Shown here piece by piece: positions 23,051 through 32,874 of a DNA stretch of 64,000 nucleotides (its first letter is position 1; each line of letters begins with the position of its first letter). The translations under genes were made by a program, and so were the position numbers. The DNA is from Xenopus tropicalis (taxonomy: Eukaryota; Chordata; Amphibia; Anura; Pipidae). The notes under the pieces are model-generated. The model was not told the DNA's origin. It was given only the letters and a program-made list of their open reading frames with translations, and searched no databases. The stretch is taken from NCBI RefSeq assembly GCF_000004195.4, contig NC_030683.2, forward strand, positions 72,201,764-72,265,763, given 5' to 3'.

Positions 23051-24273
23051 AGGAATCATCTGGTAACTGGACTGGACTGTGGTGCTGCCTGCCAGAGGGT
23101 TTGGAGTAGTGGATTTGTGTTTTCCTATATCTGTAAAATTGTTATGAGCAGAGGTGGGTAGGGCTTAACAATGGTTGGTCATCCAGTGGGATTTGAACCA
23201 ACATAGACACTATTTTAGATCAAAGAGTAGAAACCCTGCACCAATAAAATATATTTAAATAAATACCCCAACTTGCGTGTTTTAATGTCATGCCTCCCCT
23301 TCCCTCCCTTTATGATCACAGCACTGTATTCATGGGGGGTGGTCAGGGGTGACTCCCTAAGCGAGCCCTAAGGCGGGCCTTCAGATGCTGCCCCACCTCA
23401 ACCCCCTTCAACATAATCTCTGCCCTAGAAGAGTTTTTAAAGTTACCAGGAGTGGCTTTTGCCACAACTGTTAACCTACAGGGTGCTGCCACCTAAGGCA
23501 AGTTTCTCAATTTGCCTTATGGCAGCAGCACCTCTGAGGGTGGCCACAGGTGTCTGTGCTCCAAAACAGAATGCAGAAACCTACAGCAATTCATTGAAGC
23601 TGGAAGGCATGGTGCGTAGTAGAAAGAATTGTAGATTGTGTTTGTTTTTTGCAATTTGCACCCTGCCTTCCAGTGTGTAAATGGCCCCTATAGAATATTA
23701 AAGCATAATCATTTTAGTTTTTTTTATTTGATATCTAAGCCTTGGCGCTTGCTTAGTTGTATGTGTTATATACACAGGTGACCTTTGGTGTTAGATGTCT
23801 CATTAAAAAGGTGACTTTCCTATACAGTATGCAAAATAAGAACTCTTTAAAACAATTGAAGTTTTTGGGGCATATGCATCAAATGATAACAAGATAAATC
23901 TCCACAAAATTCTTCAAGAAGTTCTACAAGTCTGCTTAATGAAGATTCATATAAATAATCCACATTGCTTCTCCCACAGGCTTGAGGTTAGTCTGAGTTT
24001 TAAGGTAAAATGTGCTACTTTTAGTTCTGCATTCATAAAGAGCATTATAATTAACAAATAAATAGACAATTCATCAAGCTCCTTCAATTCTTACTGCTTA
24101 CCCATATTAGGTTTCTTATTAAATTCTGCTTACTGGTATTTATGTGTGTTTCAGATATGCAGTTTATTTACAATACAATAAACATATGTGTTTTAAATCA
24201 CAAAATGCACTTAAACTCATCTAGACATGATCCTTTCAGCATGCACAGAAAAACACATGTATAGGAGCCCTAA
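23051..24273. other. Intergenic, partly degraded repeat
   Basis: The block 23330-23680 contains mirrored TGCTGCCACCTAAGGCAA and TTGCCTTATGGCAGCAGCA, typical of a degraded GC-rich transposon. The rest is AT-rich and unrecognised. The plus frame 23459-23680 is not convincing. Confidence 0.4.
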
Positions 24274-24656
24274 AGGTGGCCATACACGGGCCGACTATAG
24301 CTGCCGATATCGGTCCCTTGGACCGATTCGGCAGCTAATCGGCCCGTGTATGGGGAGAGCAGATCGGCCTGGCCGACCGATATCTGGCCTGAAATTGGCC
24401 AGATCTCGATCGGCCAGGTTAGAAAATCTGGTCGGATCGGGGACCGCATCGGCTCGTTGATGCGGTCCCCGATCCGACTGCCCCATTGCCGCCCACATAA
24501 TCCGATCGTCTGGCCCCAGGGCCAAACGATCGGATTATTATTTTTTTTACCTAAATGCTCCCCGATATCGCCCACCCGTAGGTGGGGATATCGGGGGAAG
24601 ATCCGCTCGCTTGGCGACATCGCCAAGCGAGCGGATCTGCTCGTGTATGGCCACCT
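24274..24656 (+). mobile_element. Palindromic MITE (AGGTGGCCATACACG family), copy 1
   Basis: Starts AGGTGGCCATACACGGGCC and ends CGTGTATGGCCACCT. It contains several internal hairpins: TGCCGATATCGG against CCGATTCGGCA, GCTCGCTTGGCG against CGCCAAGCGAGC, and GGGGACCGCATC against GATGCGGTCCCC. The flanking TAA and TTA extend the palindrome. The four overlapping open frames are by-products. A second copy lies inverted at 28753. Confidence 0.85.
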
Positions 24657-24791
24657 TTAGGCTAAAGGCACACAGGTCACTTGTGCTGGTACATATATAC
24701 GCTAGTGCACACAGAGCAGATTTCGGCACAAATATCCATACTTTTGCATTTCATTGTTTAAATACATTGTATGTATGTATTTATGTATGTA

Positions 24792-25119
24792 CAGGTATAG
24801 GACCCGTTATCCAAAATGCTCGGGACCAAGGGAATTCTGGATAAGGGGTCTTTCTGTAATTTGGATCACCATACCTTAAGTCTACTAAAAAATAATTAAA
24901 ACATTAATTAAACCCAATAGGATTGTTTTGCATCCAATAAGGATTATTTATATCTTAGTTGAGATCAAGTACAAATTACTGTTTTATTACTGCAGAGAAA
25001 AAGGAAATCAGTTTTAAAATTCTGTATTATTTGATTAAAATGGAGTCTATGGGAGACTGGCTTTCCGTAATTTGGAGCTTTCTGGATAATGGGTTTCCGG
25101 ATAAGGGATCCCATACCTG
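24792..25119 (+). mobile_element. TA-type MITE (CAGGTAT family), copy 3, best preserved
   Basis: Begins CAGGTATAGGACCCGTTATCC and ends GGATAAGGGATCCCATACCTG, flanked by TA on both sides. The TA duplication and short TIR indicate a Tc1/mariner-type non-autonomous element of 328 bp. It is the reference copy for the family in this window. Confidence 0.85.
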
Positions 25120-25375
25120 TATAACTTTATTTATAAAGCGCTACAAGGACATGCAGTGCTGTACAATCTCACAATATACACAATGACACACAGGGAGGTC
25201 ATATGACACAAGTGTCATAATAAATACAATAAATAAGTATAAATACACAGAAATTAAGTGCCATGTGGTATGAAACAGTAGGAAGGAGGTCCCTGACCTA
25301 TGGAGCTTACAATCTAAGTGGTCAGGTACCATACAGGCACAAATTGGAAGGTAAGAGTGCACCAGGTATGGACAT
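25120..25375 (+). repeat. Interspersed retroposon-like repeat, copy 1
   Basis: Contains TTTATTTATAAAGCGCTACA, GTGCTGTACAATCTCACA, a GACCTATGGAGCTTACAATC block and GTAAGAGTGCACCAGGTATG. An inverted copy occupies 47286-47545. The TATTTATAAAGCGCTAC end links it to the tails at 2316, 13896 and 39782. Confidence 0.6.
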
Positions 25376-25380
25376 TTGCC

Positions 25381-25869
25381 TTAAAAGAACAGTTCAGTGT
25401 AAAAATGAAACTGGGTAAAATAGATAGACTGAAATTAGAAATATTTCTAAAATAGTAAGCTAGGCAAAAATTTAATCTATTAAGGCTGGAGTGACCAGTT
25501 GTCTAATATAATAACTCTACTTCCTGCTTTCAGCTCTTCAACCTCTTAGTTAGTCAATGACTAGGGAGGGCCACATGGGACATAACTGTTCAGTTAGTTT
25601 GTGAGCACGCAGGTCAGATTCAAATGCAAACCAACTGAACAGTTATGTCCCATATGCCCCCCCGTCAAGTCACTAATTGGTTATTGACTGCTAACAGCTT
25701 AGAGAGCCAAAAGCAGGAAGCAGAGTTCTGGCCATTATATTAGACATCTGGTCACTCCAGCCTTTATAGATTACATTTTTGCCTAACTAACTATATTGAA
25801 AAGATATTTTATTTTGCGCAGTCTGTCTATTTTGGCCATTTTCATTTTTACTCTGAACTATTCCTTTAA
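25381..25869. mobile_element. Foldback TTAA MITE, ~490 bp
   Basis: The two halves are extended imperfect inverted repeats: AAATAGATAGACTG against CAGTCTGTCTATTTT, GGCTGGAGTGACCAG against CTGGTCACTCCAGCC, and GGGACATAACTGTTCAG against CTGAACAGTTATGTCCC. The ends are TTAA (25381 and 25866-25869). The whole element could fold into one long hairpin. Confidence 0.85.
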
Positions 25870-26319
25870 GCGCAGGACTAGACAAAATAGTGTTTTAGTG
25901 CTCCAGGTAAGGAGCACCAAGATAGAAATGTGTGTGCACTGACAGTCAGGACGCATATACTCGCCAGCAAAAATAATCCTTTTGTCATGAGCATTTATGT
26001 GCATTTAAACACCCCTAATAACAACATGCATTATGTGCCACTGAGAAGTAGAACCATATTAACTTACATGTCCAGAAACTCACGTGAGATCAGCAAGGAA
26101 GCTTTTAATTCCCAGCTAAGTAAAAATACAATTGTTCAAGAATTCTTTTCCTATAGGCTGAAAAGAAAATTTTGCATTTGTTATTTAACTGCCTCCTTTG
26201 CGCCTTTTACTGTGTATGCCTTGCATATTTTGTATATATGTAGAAATATTTGTCGCTAGTAGACAGGCACTCATGTATAAGTAGGTCCAAGGGAGCCTGG
26301 GTGCAGTCCCAAAATAATA
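25870..26319. other. Intergenic, nothing recognised
   Basis: No feature recognised. The plus frame 25930-26259 has no domain. Confidence 0.4.
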
Positions 26320-26445
26320 GATGGAGTAGCTGTAGAGAGAGTCCGCACTCGCAGGTCTTATAGGAAATATAGAGGTGTTTATTCAAATCAACATCTAATG
26401 TTTTGGCTGCATCCGCAGCCTTTCTCAAAGACAATGTGAAACAAA
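26320..26445 (-). repeat. Hairpin-AAAAC repeat (minus strand)
   Basis: On the minus strand GAGAAAGGCTGCGGATGCAG and CC form a perfect 6-bp hairpin (GGCTGC, loop GGAT, GCAGCC). It is followed by AAAACATTAG, GAATAAACACC and GACCTGCGAGTGCGGAC. The architecture matches 9397 and 27140. Confidence 0.5.
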
Positions 26446-26804
26446 CACTGGTGCACTGAAAAAAACGAATTTGGCGCCAAACAGTGACGTCATAGGTGTG
26501 AATACAGTACATTATATACAGTGTGAACAAAACTCTCTCAAAACACATTGAAACAACACAAAATTATAAGATAATATGGATTAAGCATAGAACACAAACA
26601 AAAGGACTGTCAGGGGAAAGGAAAAGTGGGTGTGTATTAAAAAGCCCGCATATGTATCCAGTGCTGAACTGCAACTCACACATGTCGCAAAGAAATATTT
26701 GTCAGTATTGTACTGTATACCCCATATTATAGTCACTTATGAACTCTTTAATATGAATCTAGTAGAAGCCTTATTTGTTTCTATACAATAAAAATATTGT
26801 TGTG

Positions 26805-26809
<5 letters not shown>
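26446..26809. other. Intergenic, nothing recognised
   Basis: No gene. A GACGTCATAG motif and a short open frame (26523-26732) show nothing recognisable. Confidence 0.4.

Positions 26810-26855
<46 letters not shown>
26810..26855. repeat. (TA)n microsatellite
   Basis: Uninterrupted TA run. Confidence 0.95.
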
Positions 26856-26859
<4 letters not shown>

Positions 26860-27139
26860 ATGCCCAAGCAATCTCATCACTGCAGTGCAAAGTCCTGGTG
26901 CAATGCTCCTATAGGCGACTCTGTCTGACTCCAGTTTGTATAAGTAAATAGAAAAGATAAAGTGGAAATCTCTCTCTTACTGAGTCTCTAAATTTCCAAT
27001 ATACGTATTAACCTATCCTTGGGGACTCTATATAGGTGAGACCACACAGAAGGTAAAATCACATATTTCACAACATTGCTCAGCCATACCTCAGATCAAC
27101 CAGTGCTCTTCCTCAGGTACAAACCAAAACCAAACCAAA

Positions 27140-27330
27140 AGCGGTTTTGGTTTGTCCCTGAGGAAGAACACAGGTTGTGCTCGAAACGTTGGAATTTTTT
27201 CAATAAAAACACTTTTTCTTTTGTATCAAGTCCCTGTGTGTGCAGCACTCTTTCTATTATATTTTTGTTTTTGACCTGCACCAAGGGCATTTGGACTTTT
27301 ATAGGGTGTGCTCCTCCCTGTATACTATAT
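27140..27330 (+). repeat. Hairpin-GAAACG repeat with retroelement-like tail
   Basis: CTGAGGA is followed by a stem (GAACACA paired with TTGTGCTC, one mismatch), then CGAAACGTTGG and CAATAAAAACAC. A tail follows containing CAAGTCCCTGTGTGTGCAG and TATAGGGTGTGCTCC, shared with 9905-10045 inverted. CTGANGA-stem-GAAAC resembles the catalytic core strands of hammerhead ribozymes, but no closing stem or cleavage site is visible. A TA-rich tract (27326-27362) follows. The 195-residue frame at 27076-27663 crosses this repeat and is not a gene. Confidence 0.5.
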
Positions 27331-28252
27331 ATATATATATATACTGTATATATATGTATATACTTTTTTTTGTGGTTCTTTCACAGTATTTGGTGGTTGG
27401 CATACTTGACATGTGTACATCCTTTTCTGAGACTTTCTTTAAAAGCACCAAGAACACTTTATATAAAAATAGTCTGCTCATTCAGCAAGTGTGACCAGAT
27501 GAATATCAAACTGTCTTTTTGGGGGGCTGCAGCTGCACTGAATCTAAGAATCTTGTTAATCCATTTCCTTGAATTAAAAACATCTGTTTGCATTAAAGTT
27601 ATCCTACCTAATAAACCTTGTGAGTTGTTCCTTTCAGATAAAAAGGAAAAAAGAAATTACTAAAGCGCTTCTTTTATAGACCTCTATTGCAATCACTCCT
27701 TATTGTCAAGGAACAACTTCCCAGCTCACAAGAAAAGGAAAAATACATTTTAACATAATTTGTCATATTACCACTTTCCTTCTTACATTCAATAAGATAC
27801 TTATTTAAAAAAACAGAAATCTGGAGCCCTTGAATGGCAGAGTCACGATTAAAATATACTTCAGCATTGCCAAAGCATATTACTGCATCCCAAGAACCTT
27901 TCCTGTATGTAGTTAAACTGTCTGCAGCCTGTGGGAGACCCTCCCAAGTGCTCTCCATTATCACTTTCTTTGTGTTTAAACAATGGTTACAATTTTTTTT
28001 GCATTTATTGAAAATAAGAAACAAAAGAGTATTGTCTGTATCAGGTTTTTCAGACAAAAGACCAAAAACCTTTCTCATATTGTTTAGAATTAGTTCTTTG
28101 GAATTTAATGCTTTCTAGGTTAAACATACATACAATGTTGCTATCTGTTTTTCCATCCATCCAAAATACTTACGGGTTGCATGTCCTCTCCGTGTCTATT
28201 TGGATATCATCACATCCAAAAACACACATAAACTGGTTCCTAATTAAAATGG
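27331..28252. other. Intergenic, nothing recognised
   Basis: Open frames at 27674-28078 (minus) and 27834-28118 (plus) overlap on opposite strands. Neither shows a domain I recognise. Confidence 0.4.
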
Positions 28253-28576
28253 CCATAGTGCAGGGATCCCCAACCTTTTATACCCGTGAGCCACATTCAA
28301 ATGGAAAAAGTGTTGGGGAGCAACACAAGCATGGAAAAAATTCTTATGGGGTGCAAATAAGAGCTATAATCGGTTATTTGGTAGCCCCTATGTGGACTGA
28401 CAGCCTATAGAAGGCTCTGTTTGGCTTTATACTGGGTTTTTATGCAACCAAAACTTGCCTCAAAGCCAGGATTTAAAAAATAAGCACCTGCTTCGAGGCC
28501 ACTGAGAGCAACATCCAAGGGGCCGGAGAGCAACATGCTGCTCACAAGCCACAGATTGGGGATCACTGCCATAGTG
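28253..28576 (-). mobile_element. hAT MITE (CAGTGATCCCCAACC family), copy B
   Basis: The element is 28261-28568, in the reverse orientation to the other three copies. The ends are CAGGGATCCCCAACC and TTGGGGATCACTG. The perfect 8-bp target duplication CCATAGTG lies at 28253-28260 and 28569-28576. Confidence 0.93.
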
Positions 28577-28752
28577 TGTGAGTGTATACACATGATAGGT
28601 CCCTTTGAAGGCAGGCACTGATGTATATCATAAACAATGCTGTAAAACATGTCATTTCTACATAAAGATATTTCAGTAATTAAAATAATAATGTCTATAT
28701 CCCAACTGCCCTGATATCAAGATCTGGCTGCATCATGCCTAGGGCCACCTTT

Positions 28753-29120
28753 AGGTCCCCATACACAAGCAGATCCGCTCGCTTGGCGTTGTCGCCAAGC
28801 AAGCGGATCTTCACCCGATATCCCGATATCGGGGAGCATGTAGGTTAAAAAAAAAATAATTTGATCATTTGACCCTGGGGCCAAACGATCGTATTATGTG
28901 GGCGGCAATGGGGCAGTCGGTTCGGGGACCGTATCAACGAGCTGATGCAGTCCCCGATCTGACTGGATTTTCTAACCTGGCCGATCGATATATGGCCAAT
29001 TTCAGGCCAGATATCAGTCGGACAGGCCCCTCGGTTCTGCCCCTACACGGGCCAATAAGCTGCCGAATCGGTCCAAGGGACCGATATCAGCAGCTACTAT
29101 CGGCCTGTGTATGGGGACTT
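28753..29120 (-). mobile_element. Palindromic MITE (AGGTGGCCATACACG family), copy 2, inverted
   Basis: Reads as the reverse complement of 24274-24656 over nearly its full length: GCAGATCCGCTCGCTTGGCG, TCCCGATATCGGGGAGC, TTATGTGGGCGGCAATGGGG, CAATTTCAGGCCAGATATC. The terminus reads AGGTCCCCATACAC instead of AGGTGGCCATACAC, so it belongs to a sibling subfamily or has diverged. The plus frame 28869-29204 is spurious. Confidence 0.82.
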
Positions 29121-29944
29121 TTAGACAGCAGCCCCACTGCCTCCCCTTCATTACCTGCCCAATGCATACTGTACCTCGTTGGCATTGGCGGGTTTAAGAG
29201 GTAACTGCATTGTTGGTTCAGATATAAGAGCCAAATTTTTGTTTTAAAAAATGGAAATCTGTCCTACTAGTAGGAGCGGTCCTGCTCATACATTACTATC
29301 ATGTGGAGGCATCTCTACCATATCAAAAAAGGTAGGTAATTTAACTGAAGATTCACAGCTTTAAGTGAAAAATCCTCATCCCAAAACCTGTCTTTTGTAT
29401 AATGAGAAAATTTATTTTTAAGCATCTAATACAGATACATTTTTATCTAATACAGATAAATTAAATATGTTTAAATATGTTTTAAAGGAATTTACAAAAT
29501 TAGAGTAGGCTGAAATTTGAGAAATATTATTAAACTACACTTGAAAGAAAGTAGAATTCACAAAAGCCTCAGGAGCATTACCCCAGGATGTGTTGCCATT
29601 TGGCATTTTGATTTGGTCCACCACATAGTAATGCAAAAGTTAATGAAGCCCATTTTTTTCTCGGTTGTTTGTTCTGCTGGGGCAACACTGAACTACTGAA
29701 TGCACACAAGATGCAATATGCAGCTAGTGCCAGGCTAAATGAAAGGAGCATCCAAGGCAAACTCCCTGCCTCAGTGAGCGGGGCGATACAGCACCAAGTT
29801 TTGTGTTTGATGAACGGGGAAGGGGGAGACAAGCAAAGGGGTTTGACAGATTGGAGTGTCATGTAATGTGATGAGCGGAAGGGTATGCAGCTCATCACAG
29901 TGATACATCACCACTCTATCAGTCCCAAAATCTGGAATTACAAA
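29121..29944. other. Intergenic, nothing recognised
   Basis: No family recognised. The frames 29578-29898 (minus) and 29669-29866 (plus) overlap and lack domains. Confidence 0.4.
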
Positions 29945-30139
29945 TGTGGCAGGTGCCCCATGCCTGTAGCGGGGACTGATGGTTATGTATATAGTTTTAC
30001 TTTGGCTGCAGTCAGTACAAGGTAATTATAAATAGATCCAGCATTGTGTAATAGTGCCTCTCCTCTCCTGGTGCCTCCCGTCACAGAAAGTGGTGGCAGC
30101 GGTGGGATTCTGCAGAGACTGTTTCCAGAACCACATACG

Positions 30140-30475
30140 ATGGAGCATGAATTGGCTGAACTTCGAGTTCCCATTCTCAAAGGTTTGTGCAAGAATAGGG
30201 GAATCAAAACTACTGGTCTAACTAAAGCCTAGATGGCAGCTCTTATTGCCCAACACACAAAGGCTACTCAGCCAGGGTTGACAGATATGGCAAGTTTATT
30301 AGTGGAGCAGGAAGAGGAGCAGGCAGGTACGTCCTCAACCCAGATGACACATGCAAGTGAAATGGATGCTGTGACTGAACTGCCAATACACGGGGCAGCA
30401 GGGGGTCAGGGAAAGGATGACCCCACTATGGTGAAGTGTCAGTCAAGGCTTACGGCTCTGGGATTGAGCAGATGA
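30140..30475 (+). pseudogene. Gag-like N-terminal fragment with premature stop
   Basis: The frame opens at MEHELAELRV and holds a motif resembling a SAP fold (LKGLCKNRGIKTTGLTKA, then MAALIAQ in the same frame). SAP-like N-termini occur in gag proteins of some vertebrate gypsy elements. A TAG at 30230-30232 interrupts it. It runs on with a Glu-rich linker to 30475, where the inverted arm truncates it. No capsid or zinc-knuckle part survives. Recognition is moderate and made from memory of the family pattern. Confidence 0.4.
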
Positions 30476-30572
30476 GGAGAGGCACCATTACACAATGCTG
30501 GATCTATTTATAATTACCTTGTACTGACTGCAGCCAAAGTAAAACTATATACATAACCATCAGTCCCCGCTA

Positions 30573-31633
30573 CTGGCACGTAGAGATGTAGCGAACTGTT
30601 CGCCGGAGAACTAATTCGCACGAAAATCGGGTGTTCGCAAGTTCGCGAACTTTTAGCAAAGTTCGCAATTTTGGGTTCGCCTTAGCTGGAGCCAAATTTT
30701 GACCTCTCACCCCAGAGCCAGCAGATACATGGCAGCCAATCAGGCAGCTCTCCCTCCTGGACCACCCCCGGACCACTCCCTTCCATATATAAACCGAAGC
30801 CCAGCAGCCATTTTACATTCTGCCTGTGTGTGCTTGATGAGTTAGCATAGGGAGAGAGCTGTGCAGGGGTTTGAGGGACAGTTTAGGTAGCTTTGCTGAC
30901 TAGTAATCTACTTTCTACTGCTCTGTATGTAGCTGCTGTGGACAGCTGTCCTGCTGATCTCATCTGCTGTAACCCAATAGTCCTTGTAAGGACTGCTTTT
31001 ATTTTCTGATTACTGTTACTCTTCTTTTCATTGTGTACTGCAGCTCCGTCTGTGTGTGTTTGCTACTGTAATTTATAGAGCCCAGTGCTATTAGTCTAGC
31101 TGTGTTGGGGACTGGTGTGCTGCTCCTAGTAGTTCACCCCCAGCACCAACCAGAAATTTAAGTTACTGTTCTTTAATGTGTCCAGTGCTGTTTGCTGTCG
31201 CTGAGCGATGTTTTTCCACCAGCAATAATATATTCCGTATCCACTACTGCGACGTTTTGTCTTTGGGTGTGAAACGGCTGTAACCTTTACACGACTTGAT
31301 TGGCATGTAGACGCCGGACATTTTAAAGCAGTTTATTACACAAGTTTAGAAATGTAGTGTGATTTCTGCCCTTTAAAGCACAAAACGCAACGCTGTGTCA
31401 ACAACGTATTTTTCAGAGACATTTTTGCCCTTGATCCCCCTCCTGCATGCCACTGTCCAGGTCGTGGCACAATTTAAACAACTTTAAAATCAGTTTTCTG
31501 GCCAGAAATGGCTTTTCTAGTTTTTAAAGTTCGCCTTCCCATTGAAGTCTATGGGGTTCGCACTTTTTGGCAGAAGTTCTCGAACGGGTTCGCGAACTTT
31601 TTTTGTGAGGTTCGCTACATCTCTACTGGCACG
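30573..31633. mobile_element. hAT transposon (TAGAGATGTAGCGAAC), 8-bp TSD, no transposase
   Basis: The element is 30581-31625. It begins TAGAGATGTAGCGAAC and ends GTTCGCTACATCTCTA, a perfect 16-bp TIR. It is flanked by CTGGCACG on both sides (30573-30580 and 31626-31633). The subterminal regions are full of GTTCGCGAAC-type palindromes. About 1 kb of interior has no open frame resembling a transposase. It inserted into the right inverted arm of the retroelement remnant. Confidence 0.92.
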
Positions 31634-31645
31634 GGGCACCTGTCA

Positions 31646-31800
31646 CAAAACAGCCAAACTAGGGGAAGGCAGAAGAGTTATGTTGCTAGAACTCCCCCTG
31701 TTGTGTGCTAGGCGTTTGCCTCTTTAGGCTTCCCAATGTTTCAGCCTTGCATGCAACCACTGTACCCTGAAATACCCAAGGGCCCTAAATCTTGCTGGTG
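31646..31800. other. Intergenic, nothing recognised
   Basis: Short unclassified stretch between two transposons. Confidence 0.4.
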
Positions 31801-31982
31801 TTAAAGGGGATCTAAAAGCAAAATGCACTGATATGTGCCTTTTGTATGGCATATGCAACAACTCTGCAACATAAATCTACAAACCATAACATTAGCAGTA
31901 GAGAATTTGAAACATACACATATTATACACATGTGCCAAAGCACACATCAGTTAAAATATTTTGCCTTTGGATCCCATTTAA
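31801..31982. mobile_element. Short TTAA-flanked MITE
   Basis: Begins TTAAAGGGGATCTAAAAGC and ends CTTTGGATCCCATTTAA. Subterminal ATGCACTGATATGTGCC is mirrored by AAAGCACACATCAGTT. It is 182 bp with TTAA at both ends. Confidence 0.72.
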
Positions 31983-32194
31983 TAATATCAACTGCTGAAA
32001 TATGAAGTTTAAACTGGTATAATTGCTTTCCAAAGTTGGATTTCCTTCCCAAGGAAATGCAAAATTTCTGTGAATGTTAATTTGTAAGCCCCCCCTTAAC
32101 TAACTAACCTCAGACACAGGCTGTCCCTCCTCTTCACTGAAAAACATGCTGACCTGCTGCACTATGCCCGTGGAAGCTGTCCTTGGAAGGTGTG
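31983..32194. other. Flank of the chromovirus insertion
   Basis: Unclassified sequence up to the left target duplication GTGTG (32190-32194). Confidence 0.5.
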
Positions 32195-32862
32195 TGTAAG
32201 GAAAAGTGCCTTACCGGCACGGCGGGGACGCCCGCCGCGCCGTCTGCTCCCTGTGCCGGCTCTCTCCTAGGTGCGCGCGCGCGCGCACTTCCGCATCTTA
32301 AAGGCGCATGCGCGGTGACGTCATGACGTCAGCGCGCAAAGGCGCGAAATTCAAAATATTTAAAGGGCCATTTGTATTAGATTCATTGCCCGTGATAGGA
32401 TTTGATCCTGGTGCTTTTCTGAGCCTTGTACACTTCGTTTCTGTATCCTGCCTTGTTGCCTTCCTGTGTTTTGACCCGGTTTGCTCCTGACTATTCTGAT
32501 TATCCATATCTGACCCCGGCTTGTACTTTGACTACGATTTCGTCTCATCCTGCTGTATTGATTACCCGGTTTGACCCTTGCCTGTCTGACTATCCTTGAT
32601 TGCTGCCCGCCCCGACCTAGCCTGCCTGACGACGACCTTGTTTAACCCTATTTTGTACCGTGATCTTTGGCCTAACTGACTTTCTACAGTCGTGCCCCAT
32701 TGCTAGCCAGAACTCCTGCTTTGCACCTCTCGTATAAGTCCAGGTGGCATCCGAGTAGCTGAGGGCTCCTCCCGAAGCCAAAGGCGGTCACGCTACTGGT
32801 GAAGCACGAGCTGAGACCAGGGTGCTTGGCACTAGCTCTGGTATTGGGTGCCGACCGTGACA
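32195..32862 (+). repeat. 5' LTR of the chromovirus (668 bp)
   Basis: Runs TGTAAGGAAAAG to CCGACCGTGACA (TG...CA). Compared with the 3' LTR it has 20 extra bases, mainly a (GC)n run at about 32267-32286, and lacks a 27-bp duplication. Without these indels both LTRs are 648 bp and look the same. Confidence 0.96.
32316..32364 (+). promoter_or_regulatory. LTR promoter: tandem CRE plus TATA
   Basis: Two perfect cAMP-response elements abut at 32316-32331 (TGACGTCATGACGTCA). A TATTTAAA box follows at 32357-32364, which predicts an RNA start near 32386-32390. CREs bind CREB/ATF factors. The same module is in the 3' LTR (37300-37315 and 37341-37348). Confidence 0.7.
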
Positions 32863-32863
32863 T

Positions 32864-32873
32864 TATCACGGGC
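32864..32873 (+). promoter_or_regulatory. Candidate self-complementary primer-binding site
   Basis: TATCACGGGC begins 1 nt after the 5' LTR. It is the exact reverse complement of GCCCGTGATA at 32388-32397, which is where the TATA box places the 5' end of the RNA. No TGG-initial tRNA-type site is seen at this position. This is the arrangement of the self-primed Tf1/sushi group. Confidence 0.65.
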
Positions 32874-32874
32874 C

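Larger units (their letters stand above)
29945..31645 (+). mobile_element. Rearranged LTR-retroelement remnant between inverted arms
   Basis: The left arm (29945-30063) contains GGACTGATGGTTATGTATAT, TTTGGCTGCAGTCAGTACAA and ATCCAGCATTGTGTAATAG. It reappears inverted and almost identical at 30476-30580 and continues at about 31634-31645, beyond a hAT insertion. After the left arm come CCGTCACA (possible LTR end, 30085), GGTGGCAGCGGTGGGATTC (primer-site-like) and a gag-like start. The natural 3' end is replaced by the inverted arm. Two LTR fragments facing each other imply rearrangement, not simple insertion. Confidence 0.6.

Noticed and set aside
24227..24729. Overlapping open frames on both strands around 24.3-24.7 kb
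   Set aside because: They lie in a palindromic MITE whose GC-rich inverted arms keep both strands open; a second copy at 28753 does the same.
27076..27663. 195-residue plus-strand frame
   Set aside because: Crosses the hairpin-GAAACG repeat and a TA tract; no domain, hydrophobic by composition only.
32298..32548. Duplicate short minus-strand frames inside both LTRs (also 37282-37532)
   Set aside because: Identical because the LTRs are near-identical; antisense to the LTR promoter and without known motifs.
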